Assembly: GCA_017616895.1 (NCBI GenBank) | Contig: JAFZXE010000016.1 | Coordinates: forward strand, 28,048-92,047 | From: Bacteroidales bacterium | GTDB lineage: Bacteria; Bacteroidota; Bacteroidia; Bacteroidales; P3 | Direction of reading: 5' to 3' | DNA: 64,000 nt | Shown here: positions 63,258 through 64,000 of the stretch, in pieces | Layout of the letters: each line of letters begins with the position of its first letter | Position numbering within the stretch: position 1 is the stretch's first letter | The notes under the pieces: generated by a model | What the model saw: the letters and a program-made list of their open reading frames with translations, nothing else | Told to the model about the DNA's origin: nothing | Databases searched by the model: none | Program-made: the position numbers and the translations under genes

Positions 63258-64000
63258 CTATTGAAAGGAGTCTTCCACCTTATGGGTAGAAGTCGGTCCA
63301 GCTACCGATACAAGCTTTCCTCTATGATTTTCCCTTGTTACCTCGCCATCTTGTATTTCACCCAATAATTTCGCGGTTCTCTGCTCAATTCCAGTAATTA
63401 CTTTTTTCTCCTCCTCAGATGAATATGGGTTATCAACACTCTTTTCTAAAGACTGTATAAAAATCCCCCATTCTCTATCTGCAACATCTTTTCCATACTT
63501 AGAATAATTCTTCTGATATTTATTTAAGGCATCGTCATAATGTGTAGCATGCGTCATTTCGTGGTTTAGTATAGTTGTTGGTGATAACAAATGGCCCTGA
63601 TCTGTTTCTAGGCCTGCAGTAGGACACCAGTTGATTGTTTTCGTAGAGGGGTTGAAAGAAGATGTATTAGAAGGATTGCTGATAAACGAGATTGTATAAA
63701 CATTTTTTGAATTCTTTAATTGCCCGTATCTACCTCCACAATTGTGAGAGTCAAGATGTCTTACTGCTGTATAGAATTGTTTCTTCTGTTCAGAAGTTGT
63801 TCCTTTTGCGAAAACAATTTTATTACCATCAGGATCCACCAACTTCATCGGGTTCCAAGCGCAGTAGTTGTATGGACTCAAACTTGGGTACTTATCTGAC
63901 ATCGGATCCACACTTAACCACAAGCTCAAATCGGAGTTGTAATATCTTGCTCCGAAATAGTAATAGCCTGTTTCTGAGTCCTTCTCCTTGCCCGAGAAAG
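63258..64000 (-). CDS. Rhs-core cassette 5 with HEMTH zincin tip, 5' end missing
   Basis: The frame is open to the right edge (first visible residues FSGKEKDSETGYYY), so the start lies outside. It may be another orphan cassette or the end of a full-length Rhs protein. After the core end the tip has ILNHEMTHATHYD, a HExxH motif, and later EEEKKVITGIEQRTAKLLGE and RENHRGKLV, a combination I associate with M91/NleD-like zinc peptidases found as toxin tips. The partner gene is 27 bp downstream. Confidence 0.82.
   Translation of the reverse strand, partial: FSGKEKDSETGYYYFGARYYNSDLSLWLSVDPMSDKYPSLSPYNYCAWNPMKLVDPDGNKIVFAKGTTSEQKKQFYTAVRHLDSHNCGGRYGQLKNSKNVYTISFISNPSNTSSFNPSTKTINWCPTAGLETDQGHLLSPTTILNHEMTHATHYDDALNKYQKNYSKYGKDVADREWGIFIQSLEKSVDNPYSSEEEKKVITGIEQRTAKLLGEIQDGEVTRENHRGKLVSVAGPTSTHKVEDSFQ

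Larger units (their letters stand above)
56795..64000 (-). other. tandem array of Rhs-core toxin cassettes with partners
   Basis: Five cassettes read leftward, each with a short leader, a common Rhs core end of exactly 57 codons (SGKEKDSETGYYYFG to VDPNG), and a different C-terminal domain, followed by a gene for an exported protein. The 171-bp core blocks lie at 57895-58065, 59357-59527, 61039-61209, 62312-62482 and 63825-63995. Partner spacing ranges from a 4-bp overlap to 27 bp. The region is AT-rich compared with the rest. The array runs off the right edge, so its full size and any complete Rhs protein are unseen. Confidence 0.9.

Overview
The window is chromosomal DNA of a member of the Bacteroidota, most likely Bacteroidales. 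Supporting signs are family-restricted proteins (DUF4954, DUF4292, DUF5606, a PG_1098-like methyltransferase, BspA-like leucine-rich repeats), two type IX secretion C-terminal sorting domains, many lipoproteins, frequent GTG/TTG starts, and promoters of the Bacteroidales form TTTG-N19/21-TAnnTTTG. No rRNA, tRNA or CRISPR array was seen.

Layout. 1-2.1 kb: a DNA cytosine-5 methyltransferase overlapping a GHKL (MutL/MORC-like) ATPase gene cut by the left edge, probably part of a restriction-modification module. 2.8-7.6 kb: BadF-type sugar kinase, CapA-like phosphoesterase, DUF5606 protein, metG. 7.9-9.3 kb: a P-loop protein and a type IX-secreted protein. 9.7-17.2 kb: DUF4954, TPR lipoprotein, DUF4292 lipoprotein, secreted protein, tadA, sugar nucleotidyltransferase, PG_1098-like methyltransferase. 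17.3-25.1 kb: one giant minus-strand gene for an NdvB-like cyclic beta-glucan synthase. 25.1-27.4 kb: a repeat-rich spacer and a broken BspA-like gene. 27.7-43.4 kb: M49-like peptidase, recQ, then an envelope/cell-shape run (kdsD, lptB, mrdA, rodA, clpX, tatD), efp, an M28 lipoprotein, a WG-repeat protein and an ECF sigma factor. 43.8-54.9 kb: SulP transporter, trpS, an SGNH/MBOAT acyl-transfer pair, an Ig-like lipoprotein, clpP-dut-NamZ, and a radical SAM gene. 55-56.5 kb: a STAND-like ATPase gene lying between two copies of a 287-bp repeat that is the 5' end of the radical SAM gene. 56.8-64 kb: five tandem Rhs-core/variable-toxin cassettes, each followed by a gene for an exported protein, reading leftward from the right edge.

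Two features stand out. First, the cassette array: five near-identical 57-codon Rhs core ends, each fused at VDPNG to a different C-terminal domain (three HExxH zincin-like, one resembling polymorphic toxin type 44, one with an L,D-transpeptidase-like H...STGC signature). All five partners carry a signal peptide or lipobox, so immunity is probably needed outside the cytoplasm. Second, short tandem DNA of strict period. Heptamer tracts fill many gene gaps and also lie inside or at the ends of coding regions. Longer intergenic tracts have an 11-bp period (43 consecutive units at 25.3-25.8 kb, 13 units at 9.3-9.4 kb) or a 22-bp period (27.4 kb). None of the gene annotations explains these tracts.

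How the genes work together: kdsD and lptB serve lipopolysaccharide precursor synthesis and export; mrdA/rodA form the elongation septal-independent wall synthase; NamZ and the sugar kinase/CapA pair suggest wall-sugar turnover; SGNH plus MBOAT suggest O-acetylation of an exported glycan; NdvB would make a periplasmic glucan. All functions are read from sequence motifs and family memory; no database search was run.
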